DNA of 64,000 nt from Harmothoe impar (taxonomy: Eukaryota > Annelida > Polychaeta > Phyllodocida > Polynoidae): assembly GCA_947462335.1 (NCBI GenBank), contig OX381710.1, forward strand, positions 28,303,772 to 28,367,771. Direction: 5' to 3'. Positions 20,768 to 35,300 of this stretch are shown one piece after another (the stretch's first letter is position 1; each line of letters begins with the position of its first letter). The notes beneath the pieces were generated by a model. It did no database searches. It saw only the letters and a program-made list of their open reading frames with translations, and was not told the origin of the DNA. A program made the position numbers and the translations under genes.

Positions 20768-22079
20768 TAATCAAACATGTGGATAAGGCACTGGCCTATA
20801 GTAGAGTAACTGCACAAGTCTGTATTCGTGCCAACTCAACTGGAAGGCAACTGCACTCAATTGCTTCTGGTTTTCAAACATTTCCATGCCTCTTTGCATT
20901 CCATGTCACAATTAAACTTGAACTGTTCAAGTGTTTATGGTTCACCACTTTAAAGAGCACTTGCAAACCTTTGGCATAAGGCCCTTCAAGCTATAATTCT
21001 CCTAATTAATCCTATATCACCCTCACATCTCCGGAATGTACACTGATCCTGGAAGACACTTTTATATACTCACGAGGTAATTCACATGCAGCCTCTGTGA
21101 GGCATATTGAAATCAAAATTAATTTAAATTGTTTCCTACATTTTGTTTCAGTCCTTGACTGGAACTTCTACATACTGTCTGTAAATATCATGTTAGGACA
21201 TATAATATATAAAGGACAAGTAGTTCATCCTGCTTGCACAAAATACCAACAATGTGCGCTAACGTTCAGCTAGTTAGACGCCTCTCCTCATTCCTGGCTG
21301 CGATTGGGACTAAGCGAGCAGGTACGTCAAATAACAACCTTAGTATGGAATGTTAAACTGATAAGCTGCAAGTGTAAGAAATAGCTGTACATAGATAGAT
21401 AATGCCTGTTATCAGCTGACTTAGTTAGCCACAAATCAATGTGTAATACCCTCAAAAACCACAAGTTGGGCAATGCAATAGGGTGTACAGACACATGTCA
21501 GAACACAGCCTCGATAATCCCACGGCCTCAAAATGCCTTTCGTAACAGATCTCGATTAATCATCTTGATAAGTCAAGTCAGTTCCCAGCAGTGACTTACG
21601 GTTTATAACAGTGATAAAGCACTTACATCATATTCTGCAAGAAACAGAGGAAAAACTAACAGGAAAGCAGAATGTCATGATCATGCTTGGCAAGAAACAA
21701 TTACAACTTTACCCCAAATAGAAGTATAAGAGAAATTATATACATTCCTAAACATGTTAATATATATCTTGAAAATGTTTGTTGATAGAGAGAAAAGAAC
21801 TAGCAAATAACAAATATGCCATATATTTAGATAGGTTTTCAAAACGATTTCTACCCAGACAGAAAACAAAAAAATAATCGCAAAAGCAACCATTTATAAA
21901 CGTAAGTTTTGTCGACCCAGGTCCATGCAGAGATAGCAGAACCCTTTTGTAGTTATTATATCCAGCTTTATCACTACTTATGCTGCACACTCACCAATCT
22001 ATCTTCTATATATCATTCTTATAATTTACCTAGTAGCACAATCATCACAATCCATTAATCCATTAAGCGCTTAAACGCT

Positions 22080-22215
22080 TGTCATTAAAATGAATGAATG
22101 GACCCCAGTAGGTATATTGATGGCCCTGTGGGGTTGGTTCACTCCTAAAGGGTCGACATAATGCGGCAGTTTATATATTCATTGCACTGCAATGGTGATA
22201 TCATGACAATGAACG
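22080..22215. repeat. Degenerate palindromic repeat copy
   Basis: AAACGCTTGTCATTAAAATG at the left is mirrored by CATGACAATGAACGCTTTAA at the right, with GGGGTT, AAAGGGTCG and ATAATGC flanks as in the GCAGC family. It lies downstream of the MFSD6-like stop. Confidence 0.45.
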
Positions 22216-22543
22216 CTTTAAGGCTTAAAAAAGTTTTCAATTATGTTCAGGCTACCCACATTCATACCTGACACAACCGGTCAACTGAAAGTGCCCACTC
22301 ACCACGTGGGCTATCTAAATGAGTAGATACAGCCATGGTGCAAAATTACTCTTCCATCTGGAATTCTGAATAAATCTACATCAAGATCCAATAGTAGTAG
22401 AAAACAGTAAATAATACAAGAAAATTACAACAACAGGTATCAATATGTATCAGCATATATATAAATCTCCCACAACCCCTACAACACCGATGTAAAGTGG
22501 GGGCCATGTTCCCGCCTGTAGCAGGAGGAGGAGGGGGGGTGGA

Positions 22544-24571
22544 TCACCGCTCCCGCTTCATGGCCACCTCTAACCAGTCGTCCTCGTAGACCACCGACTC
22601 GTCGCTGTCCTCCATGTTCTCGTCCTGCAGCAGTTTGGCGTAGCGCACCTTCTCCTTCTTGACCCACAGTCGCTGGATGGCCAGGAAGACGACCAGCCAG
22701 AGGCCGGCGAGTCCCGCGGCGCCCTGAAACAGGAGCATGTGTCCCAGGTGGTCATAGACGATGCCGGAGACCATGCTGCCGGCAGCCAGCCCCACCCCCA
22801 CGTGCAGCGAGCTGATGAGGGAGGCGGCGCTGCGGTCCATCACGAAGGGGTTGATGCGGAAGGCGGGGTAACTCTGCACCGACACCCAGAGGAGGGTGGC
22901 CGCCAGGCCGTGGAAGACGGCGCCGCCCACGGCCATCCAGGGGGAGGGGAGGAGGGAGTAGAAGACGAGCACGGCCGTCAGGAGGAGCAGCGCCAAGGTC
23001 ACGGCCCCCGTGTGTGTGAGCCGCTTCACCAGGCCCTGCCCGATCAGACGCACCACAAACTCAGACCCCCCGGCTGCCGCCACGCACACCCCCATGGTCA
23101 ACTCGGGCCCGCCCAGGTCCTGCACGCGCCAGAAGAGGAAGTTGGAGACGACGGCCGAGGTGAGGCCGAGCACCACCATGGTGCAGGACATGCTGAAGGC
23201 GTGCGGGTCTCCACACAAGACGCGCAGCCCCTTGCCCAGCCGGGACCGCTTGGCGGTCTGCTTGTTCTGGCTGACCGGGTAGCAGAGGGCCAGCAGGAAG
23301 GCCAGGGCCGTCAGGGCGGCAAACACCAGGAAGTGTAGCAGGAAGTGGTGGATGCCCAGAGGCAGCACGCATGGCGTGTGGTCCACCACCGCCGCCACCA
23401 TGGTGGGTACGATCACCGCCCCCACCGTCTGCCACACCCGGTGCCCCCCGAACCGCTCCAGGCTGTCCAGGATGTCCAGGTACTCGAACCACACGTCGTC
23501 CGCCAGCTTCTCATGGGGCGCAGCAAACAGCTCCCCCACGATCATCAGCAGCAGCACAAAGACAAAGGTCTGGTACTCGGCCAGCTCAAAGCGCCGACTC
23601 AGCGCCTGCCACTTGGTGCGTACCGCCTCCATGATGCCCCGCCTCCTGCGGCGCCGGGAGCCGGCCCCCGAGCCGTCCTCACCCAGCTGACGCAGCAACT
23701 CGTCCAGCTCCTCCTTAGGGATCTTCTCCAGTTCCTCTTCTGTCAACGAGTTCAGCAACTCGGCCAGTTCTGATTTATCTAGGTTGGGTTCTGTTTGTGG
23801 GTTGGTTTTAGGTTCTGTACGGCTTTTGTCGTTGGTTCCCCAATCTAAATCTGGTTCTGTGGTGGTGGTTGTTCTCTGGGTGGTTTTGGTGGTAGTTGGT
23901 CTGGTAGTAGTGGTGGTGGTAGTAGTTGTAGTGGGAGCAGCAGTGGTGGTGGTAGTGGTGGTTGAAGTGGTGCTGGTGCTGCTACTAGTAGCTGTAGACT
24001 TTGTATTTTCCTGCCCTTGGTCACCACCAGCCACACTGGCTGCTGCACTGGTAGACGGTGCTTTACTACTACTACTACCAGGTGTTAATGTGCTTATCCG
24101 CTCCCCCAAATCACCCTTCAATGTGGGCAGTGCCACTCCAGTCCCATTCTCGCTATCTGCTCCGCCCGTGTAGGACCCGTTCCCGGTGGCCTCAGAGGGG
24201 GCCATGTCGCTGCTCACGTCGGACCCGTTCTTCATACCCAGCTGGCAGAAGGCGAGGGGTACATGTTTGTCTGCAGGCGGCACCAGGCACAGCGCCAGGT
24301 ACATCACCAGCATCATGAACAGCGAGAACATGAGCACGATCTTCTTCTTGTTGAAGCGCTTGGCGCACGAGGTCCAGGCGGGCGTGCACACCATGTTCAT
24401 GAAGTAGCGGGCCCCAAACACGAGCCCGGTCTGCGTGGCCGACAGCCCCAGGAGGCGCAGGTAGAGGGAGAGGAAGGGCAGCAGGGCGGCACGCCCCGCC
24501 CCCAGCAGCAGGTGGAAGGTGTGGGACAGACACAACGTCTTGTCCATGTTGACACGCACGTCCTGCGCCAT
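22544..24571 (-). CDS. MFSD6-like major facilitator transporter, single coding exon
   Basis: Uninterrupted 675-codon frame from ATG at 24571 (context AAGATGG) to the stop at 22544. Residues about 12-95 hold the first helices, with ARYFMNMVCTPAWTSCAKRF, the loop between early helices as in MFSD6/MFSD6L (MFS_1_like). Then comes a long hydrophilic insert: N-glycosylation sequons (NGS, NGT), a Ser/Thr tract at about 190-240 with runs of Thr, and an acidic helix ELAELLNSLTEEELEKI, closing with a run of six arginines. A second hydrophobic half follows, with GGSEFVVRLIGQGLVKRL, FHGLAATLLWVSVQSYPAF and SLHVGVGLAAGSMVSGIVYD. The short acidic cytosolic tail is ESVVYEDDWLEVAMKRER. A plasma-membrane or organelle transporter of unknown substrate is inferred. 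An acceptor at 24607 (TTGCAG) indicates an upstream 5' UTR exon. An alternative start at the second Met (residue 9) is possible. Confidence 0.85.
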   Translation of the reverse strand: MAQDVRVNMDKTLCLSHTFHLLLGAGRAALLPFLSLYLRLLGLSATQTGLVFGARYFMNMVCTPAWTSCAKRFNKKKIVLMFSLFMMLVMYLALCLVPPADKHVPLAFCQLGMKNGSDVSSDMAPSEATGNGSYTGGADSENGTGVALPTLKGDLGERISTLTPGSSSSKAPSTSAAASVAGGDQGQENTKSTATSSSTSTTSTTTTTTTAAPTTTTTTTTTTRPTTTKTTQRTTTTTEPDLDWGTNDKSRTEPKTNPQTEPNLDKSELAELLNSLTEEELEKIPKEELDELLRQLGEDGSGAGSRRRRRRGIMEAVRTKWQALSRRFELAEYQTFVFVLLLMIVGELFAAPHEKLADDVWFEYLDILDSLERFGGHRVWQTVGAVIVPTMVAAVVDHTPCVLPLGIHHFLLHFLVFAALTALAFLLALCYPVSQNKQTAKRSRLGKGLRVLCGDPHAFSMSCTMVVLGLTSAVVSNFLFWRVQDLGGPELTMGVCVAAAGGSEFVVRLIGQGLVKRLTHTGAVTLALLLLTAVLVFYSLLPSPWMAVGGAVFHGLAATLLWVSVQSYPAFRINPFVMDRSAASLISSLHVGVGLAAGSMVSGIVYDHLGHMLLFQGAAGLAGLWLVVFLAIQRLWVKKEKVRYAKLLQDENMEDSDESVVYEDDWLEVAMKRER

Positions 24572-25040
24572 CTTGCTGTTAGCAGCGACCTCCCTGGGCA
24601 CCTATCCTGCAAGGACACAAGGGGGTGGTCATTAGTGAAACATTTACATTGTATGTGACCCAGCCCTCTGATAACCAAAGATTGAGTCCGAGGAAAGAGT
24701 GTCCAAGGGGAGAGGGCACAAGGGGAGAGGATGCGAGTGGAGAGGGTCCAAAAAGTACCCCTTTCCTGCTATTTTGTGTATGCACATGGTTACTTTAGAA
24801 TCTATAGGAAGTGGCCCCCTGGCCTGGGAAAGAGAGTATAACAATAATATTTTTTTATTGACAACTGCAAAATCAATAGCAGCTAAGACAGTGATTTTTT
24901 AACAGCAGGAGGGTGGTGGATTTTTGTGTGGCGTGCGAAATTTTTCACAATCCCCCTCCAATCAAGGGGTCGAAATTGTTTTACCCCCCCCTCCCGTTGT
25001 TGAAAAATAAGTGCTGCAATAAATTGGCCTTATCAACATT

Positions 25041-25363
25041 AGGGAGTGTTCATTTATTAATTACAGGGGGAGGGGTGGTGAGATTTCGTGCGGAGGGGCG
25101 ACATTTTTTACGCCCGCCCTCGAGAGGGCATGGAACGTTTTGCGTCCCCGCTCGCCGAAGGCGCTGAAAATTTTTCGTCCCCCTCCCTTTGAACTATAGT
25201 AACACACAGGCTTTTTCGCTGAAAAGGGGCTTAAATTTTTCGCCCCCCCCTCAAGAGAGGTCAGAATTTTTTACGCCCCCCCCCTTCAGGAGGGGTCTGA
25301 AATTTTTACGCCCCCCCCCCAAACCCACCACCACCCGCCTGTAAATAATAAATTAACACCCCG
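25041..25363. mobile_element. G/C-tract MITE (AGGGAGTGTTCATT family), copy 1
   Basis: Begins AGGGAGTGTTCATTTATTAA and a G-run and ends CCTGTAAATAATAAATTAAC. The interior is made of repeated AAATTTTT(A/C)GCCCCCCC blocks. The right terminus is diverged. It lies between the MFSD6-like coding exon and its presumed 5' exon. Confidence 0.6.
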
Positions 25364-25412
25364 TTAGTCATACGTGTACAGCTTACAAGTAAACTGAGGC
25401 CTGATGTAATTT

Positions 25413-25715
25413 AGGGAGTGATCATTTTTTATCAACAGGGGGGGGGCAAAAAAATTTGGACCCCTTGACCAGGGGGGGTGTAAAAAATTTGGACCCCTCT
25501 TGGGGGGGGGTCAAAAAAATTTAAACTGTTTTGGGCCAAAAAGCCCGCGCGTTACTATGCTTCAAAGGGCCCGCGCGCGCGCCGATTTCCGACCCTTAGG
25601 GGGGGGGGGGGGGTAAAAAATTTCGACCCGTTGACCGGGGGGGGTGAAAAAAATTTCGCGCGCTCCGCGCGGAAAACCACCCCCCCCCCCTGTTGTTAAA
25701 AAATGATCACTCCCT
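25413..25715. mobile_element. G/C-tract MITE, complete copy 2
   Basis: Perfect terminal inverted repeats: AGGGAGTGATCATTTTTTA at the left, its complement TAAAAAATGATCACTCCCT at the right, with G-tracts then C-tracts just inside. Internal blocks AAAAAATTTGGACCCCT repeat. 303 bp, no frame. Confidence 0.8.
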
Positions 25716-26169
25716 TACTGTAAATAGAGCCCCCGGGATAGAGCCACTCATCATACTTCATACTAATCATAGCCGAGGCTACTGGGCTGTTTGTGGTGCT
25801 TGTTTCCCTATGTCACGACCAGGAAAGAAATCCTGCCACGTCTGGCAGAAAAGTGCACGGCTTGCGATTCTGAATTGCTGGTCGGTTTATTTTTAGAGGC
25901 TAAGTATCCGGGGAGCCACGGTGTAGGAAATGTAAACACAAGAATTACTGACCCGTGACCACCTACCGTACCCCAGAATAGGCGTGACCCAGTTTTTGAC
26001 TTTTCACTCTCCTTAGAAGTTAGATCTATAGCAAAGCCAGAGGGATTTAAACTTCATTTGACACAGAAATCAACAACATGCCCAGCGACCTGGTATGATG
26101 CACCGTCAGAATGCATGCACCCAAAAAACTGTGGCAGGGTAAAACTACATTCATGCCAATACACATCCC

Positions 26170-26270
26170 CTCCCCCTCCCACATTTCCCGGCGACCACTT
26201 GCTCGAACCCTCGACCTGGTGACAGGCGCTCGCTAAAGTGACTTAAGAGCAACATACCAACTCGTCCTCA
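26170..26270 (-). repeat. Possible tRNA-derived SINE remnant
   Basis: On the minus strand, GAGCGCCTGTCACCAGGTCG and then AGGGTTCGAGC resembles the anticodon-stem to T-loop half of a tRNA, including a B-box-like GGGTTCGAG. I could not fold a complete cloverleaf and no clear A box is present. Confidence 0.3.
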
Positions 26271-26329
26271 CTCCAGAACACGTTTTACACGTAGAAAACA
26301 CATGTATGCAGTATTTAGTGACCACTTAC

Positions 26330-26450
26330 TTTCTTGTTGTTTACTTTTCAGCGCAGAAACTCCAACCACCTGTTGAGTTTACTTCGTCCACCACTCCGCC
26401 TCTCCGCCACGACTCGCACCCCTACTCGATGACGTCATCCGATGTTGTCG
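26330..26450 (-). promoter_or_regulatory. Probable 5' UTR exon and promoter of the MFSD6-like gene
   Basis: On the minus strand a GC-rich segment runs into AACAACAAGAAA before GTAAGT (donor at 26329-26328), suitable to splice to the acceptor at 24607. A full palindromic CRE, TGACGTCA, lies at 26430-26437 at its upstream edge. Start site inferred. Confidence 0.5.
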
Positions 26451-26665
26451 TAAAATATCAAAACTATATCCAAAAGTGTAAATGAGAATACTTTCTACAC
26501 ATGACGTGTTCATGAATCGAAAATATGACACGTTCAATGTACTCACTTCTTTAACTAAAATTTTAATGCTTTATATATTGTCGCAATTTATGCGTTTCTT
26601 CACTCTCCAAACAGATACCTACAATAGACCCCTTTCCCGCCAAGCTTTCATTTTCAGGCCGGATA

Positions 26666-26979
26666 AGGGAGTATTCATTTATCAGTTACAGGGGGATGGG
26701 GATAAAAATGTCCAACCCCTCCTGAGGGGGGGGGGGCATGAAAAATTCTGACTCCTCTTGGGGGGGGGGCATAAAAATGTAAGCGGGTTACTTTAGTTCA
26801 AAGGGGGGAGGGGACGAGAAATGTTTACCACCTTCGGCGAGGGGGGGGGGGGGGGGGGCGGGCAAGAAACGTTCCACGCACTCTTGTCTCGAGGGGGGGA
26901 GGCGTAGAAATTGTTTGCGCGAAATCTCACCAGCCCCCCCCCCCCCCCCCCCCCGGTTGTTAAAAAATGAGCACTCCCT
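26666..26979. mobile_element. G/C-tract MITE, copy 3
   Basis: Starts AGGGAGTATTCATTTATCAG and ends GTTGTTAAAAAATGAGCACTCCCT. Long G-tracts on the left and a 20-base-plus C-tract on the right. Same internal block plan as the 25413-25715 copy. Confidence 0.75.
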
Positions 26980-27452
26980 AAATGGTTTGGGGGTTCGGAA
27001 TAAAAATTGCCATTCTTTAAGATTTGATGATAAAATACTACATTTACTCGTTTTCAAAAGGGAACTTGACCTGGCTTATAAACGAGGCAGGCTTATATTT
27101 TCATTTTCTGTCTTTACTTCAAATAGCCACTCAGGCAGTTCGTCTCAAGTTCTTGAATATATATATATATCAATGATCTCTACATATTTTTCTGGATATT
27201 TCTGTAACGATATCATGACACGTTTAATCGTTCTCAGCCTAAGAGGTAGTATATTGGCTTCTTTTCAATTATGAAAAATTTAAGAAACTATTCGATAGAA
27301 GTCGGCTATGAACCTTTGAAGAAAATCTATTGAGCAGCCTTATATAAGAGTAAGACCTAGTACCATTTTGAAGATTTCTACTTTAATAGTTTAGCTCAAA
27401 ATGAAGCTGTATGATAATGTATTATTGTCTCTCAGTAAGTTTAATTCATGTA

Positions 27453-27898
27453 CCGTAAAACCTCGCTTATAAGTCGACCTCACCTATAGGTCGCATTGGA
27501 CTTTTGAATGAAAAAATCGACTTATAGCAAAATGGCTTGAACCTCACATATAGTTCGAGAGTTGTTGTTTTTTTTTTTTGGGGGGGGGGGGGGCAAACCG
27601 CACCCTAAACCCCCCTAAAGTCGCTTTTTCCGGGGCCAAATTGACTATTATTTCTGGTATCTTGCCCTTTAGACAACCACCTACTTCTTGGGCAAAGAGA
27701 TATAGGTTTACAGGGAAGTAATCTCAGGAAAACGGGTGTATTTCCCATTATCAAGAATGACGTTTTTTGACTCTTTAAATGGCTTATCATTTTTCAAAAC
27801 CCCACCTATAGGTCGAATTGGACTTTTGGCAAGAAAAATCGACTTATAGCAAAAATTTATTCCAAATAAAATTCGACTTATAAGCGAGGTTTTACGGG
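27453..27898. mobile_element. MITE with CCGTAAAACCTCGCTTATAA ends
   Basis: Terminal inverted repeats of about 27 bp, flanked by TA (27451-27452, 27899-27900). The subterminal CTATAGGTCG motif is repeated at both ends and the centre is G/T rich. 446 bp, non-coding. The ends resemble the CGTATAAGCC family but the interior is unrelated, so this is a separate subfamily. Confidence 0.8.
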
Positions 27899-27979
27899 TA
27901 TGTTAAATTCCCCGAAAATAGTGACAGTATTAAAGTGTGAATATGCAAAACAATTCCATCTTTTGGAGCGATCTCACTA

Positions 27980-28339
27980 AGGCCACACCAAAAAAAAAAG
28001 TTGGTCTACGGATTTCCCGCACCATATTTTTGAAAATGCAAATTTTTTTTTTTTTGAAAAAAAAAGTGTCTACGGATGCGCCCGCACCACTTTTTGAGAA
28101 ATTTGAATTTTTTTTATTTTTTTTTTGGGTGGCTTTTTTCTGTTCGCTAGCCAAATTTGGGAGTTTGCAAAAATGTTTCCCTCAAAAAAAATAAAAAAAT
28201 TGCCCCCGCTCCACTTGATTCAAGGTTAAAATCCGCAGACAAAAAAAAAGTTTGGAAAAAAAAAAAAAAAATTTCGCTCGCTCGCACCATTTTTTCTAAA
28301 TGAAAATCCGTAGACCAACTTTTTTTTTTGGTGTGGCCT
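27980..28339. mobile_element. MITE with AGGCCACACC ends
   Basis: Left AGGCCACACC, an A10 run and GTTGGTCTACGGATTT; right AAATCCGTAGACCAAC, a T10 run and GGTGTGGCCT. The inverted repeats are nearly perfect over about 35 bp. The interior repeats CTACGGAT and GCACCA motifs in both directions with long A/T runs. It lies downstream of PCNA. Confidence 0.85.
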
Positions 28340-28576
28340 AAGGTAGTTATAATAATGGCTCCTTCAATTTACAATAAAACACAGCCTTGCTGAATATTAA
28401 AATTTATATTTGAAATTCCCTGACTAATTTTACTCCCGACAACCGTGCTTAGTTTAAAATACTACAAAATGTAAATTGATAAGGCCACCTGCCAAAGTCG
28501 GTAGCAAATTTGTTAAATGCTTTGATTATGATTCGTAATAAACGTACAATAAACAAGAATATATACAAAATACATT

Positions 28577-28582
28577 TTTATT
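28577..28582 (-). promoter_or_regulatory. Polyadenylation signal of PCNA
   Basis: TTTATT on the plus strand is AATAAA on the minus strand, 167 bases past the PCNA stop. It is the nearest canonical hexamer. Confidence 0.65.
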
Positions 28583-28748
28583 TGTTTTTTTCTCAGTTGT
28601 GTGAAATATTTACATATTATGGTATGTCTTGCATTAAGCAGGGCGAGTAGAGCGGCAGTCCATGATTTCCCGCTTTACTCTGTGTGAATTCATCATAAAC
28701 GTGTAGAGAATCGGTCCTTGTCTAAAGTCTGTAACAATAGTCTATTAT

Positions 28749-32305
<3,557 letters not shown>

Positions 32306-35300
32306 ATGGCGGTCAAAACAGAGAAGCAGGCGAAATCATTTCTGTTCAAGTACACTTTATCAGCATGTGCGGCCACACTGGCAGAAACAGGTAGGACACC
32401 CGAGTTAAACTGAGCCCGGTTCAACTGTTTCATGAACTGTACATTGCATACAATCCAGCATGGACGCCTTTTCTGTAAAAACTGGCTGACGTGTCCGTCC
32501 TCATACCTCGGGTGAGGAGGAACAGGCGTGGCCCAGTTTGTGGACGAACTTGTTGACATTCAGGGACGTGTCATCACAGTCCTGTGTAGTGTGCTCTTGT
32601 GGGGGATGGGGCTTGGTGCATAGCACCATGTCAAGTTAATCTGTCAAGTGACAGCGTAGCCGTAGGGAGAATGCCAGATCACCAATTATGACATGAAATA
32701 TATACCCCCACGGTCCACCTACCACTATAATTCTAGTACCAGCCAAAATGTAGGGATAACACCCCAGCGCCGATTTCCGCGGGCCCGTGTCTGTCACCAT
32801 AATAAACGTGACTTTTCTATTTTCTATTTTCGGATGCTTCTCTATGGTCAATATAAACCATACTTGATACTCTAATGTAGAAATGACCAAGGATTCAGAA
32901 TCTATGGGTTATTTTACTGTAGGTTTATCGGTTCAAGAGATATCTTCTCATTTCCGAAGAGGTATTTATGCTCGTCCAGATACATTTAGGAAAAACAACA
33001 AAATATGAAATGTCGAAAATTTGCTAAATACTTGACAGGTTTTAAAGTTTGACCCATCTATTTTACACTTGAAACCTGACCCTTCACTGTGGGGAAAGAA
33101 AAAATTTAATAACTTCACAGATTATAGCTTATTTTGAAGGGTTTTAACTTTGGACCTTTAATTTTTTAACTTAATATTTATCACACTTTCTTACACTCTT
33201 ACAGAACATTGCTTGATATGTTTACTTTCGAGTTCTGGTCTTATTTTACTTTTAAATGCTAACACAACTTGGCACAAACCAATATGAAAGAGGTTAAATA
33301 TAGCCAAAAGTGCATGAAATTTAGATTGCAGAATATGAAGAACTGTGAATGAGTGTGACTTTCCACTGTGATAATAAACACCCACTGGGTTATTTCTTTT
33401 CAAAAACATAGCACATTAAACCTCAACGTATTCTCTCTTTAATGGTATCATTAGTTTTTGTCTATTCCAATGTGAGCCTAAGCTAGGACCATATATGTGA
33501 AGTGAAGTGCAAAATCGGCCCACCCCTGCTACACCCTGCGCAGTGTGTGCACTGCAGTGTTTACTCAGAGATAAGGCCTACTCACTGCATACTCACTGAC
33601 AGAAAAACAACTGAAAATCTTCCAAACCCTTTTTCTTTAAAAAGCAATAACTTGGGTTCTATTCGGTCTTTTAACCTAATGTTAAGTGCATTGTCTTTCT
33701 CAAGATCTCTATTTTCAGATTATCAAAATCTTTTTGAGATTCCGAAAATACTATTTTGGTGTGTTATCCCTACAAAATGCCTCTCACGTCGGTATTTTTT
33801 TTAATCAATTTATGTAGCTTAGGCTCTGTCAGGGAAAAACCCAGTATGACAAACTGGCCTAAATGCTAGAAAAAAAAGTTTAAAAAGAAGTAATTCCCCC
33901 GAGCATGGGGTATAGTACACGAGTCAAGGGGTCAAAATATCCCCCCACCCCCGTTGTTAAAAAATGAAAACTCTCATATCTTAAAATTAGTATATCCGAT
34001 CACTGGAGCTCAAAATCTAATTTTCCTAAAAATGGGTCAGTATGATCAGAAAGACCTAACTTTATATACACTTCACTCACTCTCATGCCATAAGATTTCA
34101 CTTATATTTGACAAATTTAAGCCCACGGTGCGACTTTTGGCGTGCACATAGTAATTCACACCAGAGACCCATTAGAAATACACTAAACAGGGCTATCGCT
34201 AGGTACCATGGCACCCCCTATATCTCAATCCTTACTGCCCATAGAATGTATTTGATTATTTCCTCACCTTTCAATATGATATTGTAACAATATGCAGAAC
34301 AAATTTAAGTAGGATTTACAAAATGGAATTTTCGGATGTACTTTAACTATTAAACTTTAATTATGGAGGTGATGAACATGGTGTGAGAAGAGGGGACAAA
34401 TATCTTAAATTTGATGCCATATTTAAAAGAAAGAGGAAATCCTCAATCGAGTCAATCAAGTCAATGTAGGAATAAATGCCTAGTTGCCAAAGGTCACAGT
34501 GTGTTTGCTGGATAGTGGACAGTGGACTTGGACCGGTCCCATATCTATAATGTAACAACAGATACCGGTAGATGGTGTTACGGAACAGTCCTTAGGCTTA
34601 GCTAGTCTAGACAGAGGGACTATCATTATTACTAATACTAAGGAAGGAAGTGATCATTTTTCTAATAAATGGGGAGGGGGGGGGTGAAATTTCAAGCTTA
34701 GTTTTTTTCAACCGCCCCCCCCCCCCCCGGTTGAAAATCATGTTCGCACCTATTAATTGCATAGTATTGAAGACTTATTTTGCTGAAACAGGTGGCATGT
34801 TTTTTCCGGCTCCCCTAAGAGATTGACCCCCCCCCCTCCCCACCCCCCGTTGTTAGAAACTGCTCACTCCCTCAGGTAAAACAAACAACCCACATGTGTT
34901 AATGATAGGGTTCTTTGGACAGATACACATTGTTTCTGTCCATGATGCGGGGGGATTCAGCCACCATAAGTGTGGGCCCTGCTCAAACTGACAACCATTG
35001 TCACCTATTGAATATGTGACTCTATTAACGCTGTAAAAGACCATTTAAGATTATCTACATAATGGGAATCTAACTTTTTAATCTAAATAACATTATTTTG
35101 TTTATACCAAAGTCGTGTTTGCCCATATTATATGTTGTACATGTATATCTGCTTTGTTAACATGTAGATAATCGCACATTTTTACTTTGTGGACGTAAGC
35201 GATGCCTGATTTGTACAATATTTGTTCCTTTCAGTAACATATCCTTTAGATTTAACCAAGACGCGGTTACAGATCCAGGGGGAAGGCGGTCAGGCCAGCG

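Larger units (their letters stand above)
19256..22543. other. Gene-poor spacer with scattered repeats
   Basis: Between the minisatellite and the MFSD6-like stop. It contains a palindromic repeat copy (19696-19818), a TA-flanked MITE (20600-20767), a further palindromic copy (22080-22215) and AT-rich unique sequence. No open frame longer than about 80 codons and no gene I can support. Confidence 0.5.
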
